Shown here: piece by piece, positions 5,922-8,514 of the stretch | Numbering within the stretch: position 1 is the stretch's first letter | How the letters are laid out: each line of letters begins with the position of its first letter | Origin: Desulfobacteraceae bacterium | GTDB lineage: Bacteria > Desulfobacterota > Desulfobacteria > Desulfobacterales > Desulfosalsimonadaceae | Direction: 5' to 3' | Length of the DNA: 8,514 bases | NCBI GenBank assembly: GCA_007131845.1 | Contig: SLPT01000065.1 | Location: 1-8,514, forward strand | Notes under the pieces: generated by a model | The model's input: only the letters and a program-made list of their open reading frames with translations | What the model was told of the DNA's origin: nothing | The model's database searches: none | Position numbers and translations under genes: made by a program

Positions 5922-7514
5922 ATGTATTTACTCACGGCCAAAGAAATGCGGCGTATGGACGAAATGACCATCGAGACTTTCGGCCTTCCCGGCCGCGTGC
6001 TGATGGAAAATGCCGGACGCGGGGCCACGCGGGTCATTCTGGAAAGCTTTCCGGATATCTATGCCGGAGACGTGGCCATTGTTGCCGGAGCCGGCAACAA
6101 TGGCGGGGACGGGTTCGTCATCGCACGCTACCTTGTACAGGCCGGCGTCAACGTAACGGTCTATCTTTTGGCCGAGCGGAAAAAAGTCCGGGGGGAGGCG
6201 CTTGCCAACCTGGAGCTGCTTTCCGCCCTGGACGTGGAAGTAGTCGAATTGTCCAACGAAAACGCTTTCATCCGCCACAAGGCGGATATGGGAAAAAACA
6301 ATCTCTGGGTGGACGCCATACTGGGAACCGGGCTGACCGACACGGTCAAGGGATATTTTCAGTCGATAATCGGCTACATCAACAACCACCCGAGCCCGGT
6401 ATTTGCCGTGGATATCCCCTCCGGGCTCAGCTCGGAGACGGGAACTCCCTGCGGCGCCGCAATCCGGGCGGATGTAACGGCGACCTTCGCCTTTGCAAAA
6501 ATCGGCCATATACTGATGCCGGGTGCAGGGTTCACGGGCCGGCTGCACATCATCGACATCGGCATTCCGCCCTATGTGGTGGAACACGTGGGACCGCGCC
6601 AGCATCTCTCCCGGCTGGCCGAGATCCGCACAAGCATGAAGTCCAGACCGCTCCAGGCTCACAAGGGAACGACGGGGCATCTGGCCGTCGCGGCCGGGTC
6701 CCCCGGAAAAACAGGCGCTGCCGCCATGACCGCCATGTCAGCCCTGCGCTGCGGGGCGGGCCTGGTGACCATGGCCGTACCCAAAAGCATCAACACGGCA
6801 ATCGAAGCCCTGGCCTGCGAGGCCATGAGCGTCCCAATGGACGACAACGGCGACGGCATCCTGACCAACGCCATGCTCAATGACATCCTGTCGATTCTGG
6901 AAGAAAAGCGCTGCCTGGCCGTGGGACCGGGAATCGGCACCGACGGGCGAACCCGGAAACTGGTGGAAAACCTTGTATCCCGTTCCCCCGTGCCGCTGGT
7001 CATCGATGCCGACGGGCTCAACTGCATCGCCTCGAACCCGGAAATCCTGAAGGAAAAGAAAGCCGATGCGGTGCTCACCCCGCATCCCGGCGAAATGGCC
7101 CGTCTGACGGGGATCGATACTGGCCAGGTCCAAAAAGACCGCGTCGGATGCGCGCGGAACCTTGCGCAGTCTTTGCAGGTTCACGTGGTTCTCAAAGGGG
7201 CCCGGACCGTTATCGCCCTTCCGGACGGCCGCGTCCACGTCAATCCAACCGGCAACCCCGGCATGGCATCCGGTGGAATGGGAGATATCCTGACCGGCAT
7301 GATCGCAGGCTTCATCACCCAGGGCTATACCACGCGCGCTGCCCTCCGGATTGCCGTCTACCTTCACGGCGCCGCGGCCGACATGCTCTACCGGCAGCGG
7401 GCGACCTACGGATACCTTGCCACCGATGTCATGAACACGATACCCGATACCATCCAGGCGGTCCTGGACGGATCGTATGTCAATCCCGCCGCCGCGTGTA
7501 CGCCGATCCTGTAG
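5922..7514 (+). CDS. nnr: Bifunctional NAD(P)H-hydrate repair enzyme (epimerase + ADP-dependent dehydratase)
   Basis: A 530-residue two-domain fusion of the usual bacterial length (YjeF type). N-terminal epimerase domain (about 1-215): LMENAGRG (27-34), the nucleotide-binding GAGNNGGDG (56-64), catalytic-type D131 in VDAILGTG, and DIPSGL (164-169). C-terminal dehydratase domain (about 240-515): HKGTTGHLAVAAGS (247-260), GAGLV (278-282), DADGLN (362-367), TPHPGEMARL (386-395), LKGA (424-427) and the phosphate-binding GNPGMASGGMGDILTG (444-459). Known: it repairs damaged NADHX and NADPHX, the first domain interconverting R and S forms and the second dehydrating S-NAD(P)HX with ADP or ATP. The ATG at 5922 with TAAGGAG six bases upstream gives the family start. 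Both domains look intact. Confidence 0.97.
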   Translation: MYLLTAKEMRRMDEMTIETFGLPGRVLMENAGRGATRVILESFPDIYAGDVAIVAGAGNNGGDGFVIARYLVQAGVNVTVYLLAERKKVRGEALANLELLSALDVEVVELSNENAFIRHKADMGKNNLWVDAILGTGLTDTVKGYFQSIIGYINNHPSPVFAVDIPSGLSSETGTPCGAAIRADVTATFAFAKIGHILMPGAGFTGRLHIIDIGIPPYVVEHVGPRQHLSRLAEIRTSMKSRPLQAHKGTTGHLAVAAGSPGKTGAAAMTAMSALRCGAGLVTMAVPKSINTAIEALACEAMSVPMDDNGDGILTNAMLNDILSILEEKRCLAVGPGIGTDGRTRKLVENLVSRSPVPLVIDADGLNCIASNPEILKEKKADAVLTPHPGEMARLTGIDTGQVQKDRVGCARNLAQSLQVHVVLKGARTVIALPDGRVHVNPTGNPGMASGGMGDILTGMIAGFITQGYTTRAALRIAVYLHGAAADMLYRQRATYGYLATDVMNTIPDTIQAVLDGSYVNPAAACTPIL

Positions 7515-7583
7515 GGCTTGTGGACTGGATATAAGTTGTGTGTAATTGTCAGAAATCCATCCGGAAAAACCCTGCTGTTTTTT

Positions 7584-7637
7584 CGAAATCGAAATCGAAA
7601 TCGCTATCGGGATCGGGATCGGGATCGGGATCGAAAA
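7584..7637. repeat. ATCGNN hexamer tandem array, left arm
   Basis: Nine consecutive six-base units beginning with CG: CGAAAT three times, CGCTAT once, CGGGAT four times, then CGAAAA. The array is preceded by six T (7578-7583) and ends in five A (7634-7638). Seen from another phase, every unit is ATCG plus two variable bases, and each CGGGAT followed by CG creates a GATC site. Confidence 0.92.
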
Positions 7638-7720
7638 AGCATTACATAACCGTAGACGGTACAGCAATCTACGGGGATGGGACCGGGGATAGGCGACCTC
7701 TCATCATGCCGGAAAAGAAA

Positions 7721-7761
7721 AATCCGATCCCGATAGCGATAGCGATCCCGATCCCGATTTT
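7721..7761. repeat. ATCGNN hexamer tandem array, right arm (inverted)
   Basis: On the minus strand this reads as the same ATCGNN units: two CGGGAT, two CGCTAT, one CGGGAT and a shortened CGGAT, flanked by A/T runs. Positions 7724-7740 are the perfect 17-base reverse complement of 7600-7616 in the left arm, and beyond this the arms still match at four of six positions per unit. RNA or single-stranded DNA from this region could form a long hairpin with a loop of about 107 nt. Confidence 0.9.
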
Positions 7762-7795
7762 GGGCACCACGGTGATGGATAACGAGAGATAAACC

Positions 7796-8269
7796 ATGAA
7801 GGAACCGATCAGTATACAGACCAACTCCCCGGAGGAGACCGTTTCTCTGGGGAAAGCCATCGGACGGGCCATCGAAAATCCTGTGGTCATAGCCCTTTTC
7901 GGAGACTTAGGCAGCGGAAAAACCGTTTGGGTAAAAGGACTTGCCGCGGGCCTGGGAGTGGCCCCGGAATATCCCGTCACATCGCCGACATTTGCACTGG
8001 TCAACGAGTACGAAGGACGGTTTATGCTCTTTCACGCCGATCTGTACCGGCTTTTCGGCGCTGCGGACACGGAGGACCTGGGTTTTGACGAGATTCTTTC
8101 CGGAAACGGCGTCGTGGCCGTCGAGTGGGCCCAACGCCTGAATGATCCGGACTTTGCGCCGGATATCGCCATTGAAATCAGGGAAACCGGGGAAACCGGC
8201 CGCAGCTTCACGTTCTTTTTTTATGGACCCGGGCTTGATAATCTGGTAGAGACCGTGAATCATTTTTGA
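7796..8269 (+). CDS. tsaE: tRNA t6A biosynthesis ATPase TsaE
   Basis: A 157-residue cytoplasmic P-loop protein of normal length (150-160). Seen: Walker A GDLGSGKT (36-43), [10 protein letters not shown] (63-72), FHADLYR (79-85), and the VAVEWAQR segment (108-114 region) typical of the YjeE/TsaE family. Known: TsaE binds the TsaB-TsaD pair and its ATPase cycle is required for making N6-threonylcarbamoyladenosine at position 37 of ANN-decoding tRNAs. The ATG at 7796 gives the family N-terminus; the Shine-Dalgarno is only GAGAG at 7784-7788. It lies 281 bp after nnr because of the repeat-bearing gap and 68 bp before lysC. TsaB and TsaD are not in the window. Confidence 0.96.
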   Translation: MKEPISIQTNSPEETVSLGKAIGRAIENPVVIALFGDLGSGKTVWVKGLAAGLGVAPEYPVTSPTFALVNEYEGRFMLFHADLYRLFGAADTEDLGFDEILSGNGVVAVEWAQRLNDPDFAPDIAIEIRETGETGRSFTFFFYGPGLDNLVETVNHF

Positions 8270-8273
8270 CAGC

Positions 8274-8289
8274 CCGGGGGCGGCCCCGG
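8274..8289 (+). promoter_or_regulatory. GC-rich hairpin between tsaE and lysC
   Basis: CCGGGG (8274-8279) pairs with CCCCGG (8284-8289) around a GCGG loop, starting four bases after the tsaE stop. It is very stable for its size but is followed by no T-run, so it is not a classical terminator. It may protect an mRNA end, cause pausing, or reduce expression between tsaE and lysC. Confidence 0.5.
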
Positions 8290-8337
8290 CATGCTCCAAC
8301 AACAACCTACCCATTCAACCCAATGCAAGGATCGGCA

Positions 8338-8514
8338 ATGGCGCTCATCGTACAAAAATTCGGTGGCACCTCGGTCGGCGACCTGGACCGGATACGGAAC
8401 GTCGCCGAACGGGTCGCCAGAACCTACGACGAGGGAAACGACATGGTGGTGATTCTCTCCGCCATGAGCGGAGAGACGGACCGCCTTCTGGACATGGCGG
8501 CAAAAATAACAAAA
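8338..8514 (+). CDS. lysC: Aspartate kinase (N-terminal part, cut by window edge)
   Basis: The first 59 codons run open to the right edge. Seen: the signature [10 protein letters not shown] (5-14) with the KFGGTS motif that binds ATP and aspartate, and [11 protein letters not shown] (38-48), both characteristic of aspartokinases. Known: it phosphorylates L-aspartate to 4-phospho-L-aspartate, the first step toward lysine, threonine, methionine and diaminopimelate. The ATG at 8338, with AAGGA at 8327-8331 upstream, gives the usual [10 protein letters not shown] start; an in-frame ATG at 8323 would add five residues and overlap that site. The C-terminal ACT regulatory domains, which would show the feedback type, are outside the window. 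Confidence 0.95.
   Translation, partial: MALIVQKFGGTSVGDLDRIRNVAERVARTYDEGNDMVVILSAMSGETDRLLDMAAKITK

Larger units (their letters stand above)
7515..7795 (+). other. Repeat-bearing gap between nnr and tsaE
   Basis: The gap contains two arms of ATCGNN hexamer repeats in opposite orientation (listed separately) and, between them, a CCGTAG (7650-7655) / CTACGG (7669-7674) hairpin. A GTG-started frame (7538-7792) stays open through both arms, but its product is mainly SK, SG and PI/AI dipeptide repeats, as expected from six-base units. A weak promoter-like pair, TTGTGG (7518-7523) and TGTAAT (7541-7546) with a 17-bp spacer, could serve tsaE; the -35 is poor. Confidence 0.6.

Noticed and set aside
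6738..7667. Minus-strand open frame across nnr and the hexamer repeat
   Set aside because: It starts with an IP/IS dipeptide stretch produced by the six-base repeats and continues antisense to the Nnr dehydratase domain.
7584..7761. CRISPR-like array
   Set aside because: Units are six bases, contiguous, without spacers, and there are no cas genes nearby. The 15-bp repeat at 531-575 likewise has no spacers.
7538..7792. 84-codon GTG-started frame ending just before tsaE
   Set aside because: Its content is mostly dipeptide runs from the hexamer arrays, six-base units keep several frames open, and no ribosome binding site precedes the GTG. It is more likely a by-product of the repeat.
1..8514. 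tRNA, rRNA, transposase, integrase or phage genes
   Set aside because: None recognised by eye on either strand; the window is nearly filled with housekeeping genes.

Overview
The window is a block of conserved bacterial housekeeping genes, moderately GC-rich, with no mobile element, phage, CRISPR array or stable RNA gene that I can see. The gene order (phoH, a 7TM-HD phosphohydrolase and ybeY, then pdxJ, nnr, tsaE and lysC) resembles what I know from Desulfobacterota (the former sulfate- and metal-reducing delta-proteobacteria). That assignment is an inference from gene order and protein style, not a proven taxonomy.

Layout. Positions 1-520 (minus strand) hold a cvpA-family membrane protein that runs off the left edge. 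Positions 521-825 are a divergent intergenic region with a three-copy 15-bp tandem repeat next to cvpA, a consensus sigma-70 promoter reading right, and a long, potentially structured leader before phoH. Positions 826-4839 (plus strand) are a compact cluster: phoH, a possible 65-codon small ORF, pgpH-like 7TM-HD, and ybeY, whose first 101 nt overlap the end of pgpH in another frame. Positions 4840-4969 hold one weak and one good terminator-like hairpin, the good one enclosed by a perfect 10-bp inverted repeat. Positions 4970-8514 (plus strand) are pdxJ, a 232-bp gap rich in inverted repeats, nnr, a 281-bp gap with two inverted arms of ATCGNN hexamer repeats, tsaE, and the beginning of lysC.

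How the genes work together. PhoH, YbeY and the HD phosphohydrolase form a recurrent bacterial neighbourhood linking RNA/ribosome quality control (YbeY, PhoH) with nucleotide second-messenger turnover (the PgpH family hydrolyses c-di-AMP in Firmicutes). The second cluster is metabolic and translational: pyridoxal phosphate synthesis (PdxJ), NAD(P)HX repair (Nnr), t6A tRNA modification (TsaE) and aspartate-family amino-acid synthesis (LysC).

I do not see an exotic new system. The parts worth a second look are non-coding or architectural: the hexamer-repeat arms before tsaE, the phoH leader, the nested terminator, the inverted-repeat-rich leader of nnr where acpS often lies in related clusters, the pgpH/ybeY overlap, and the small ORF between phoH and pgpH.
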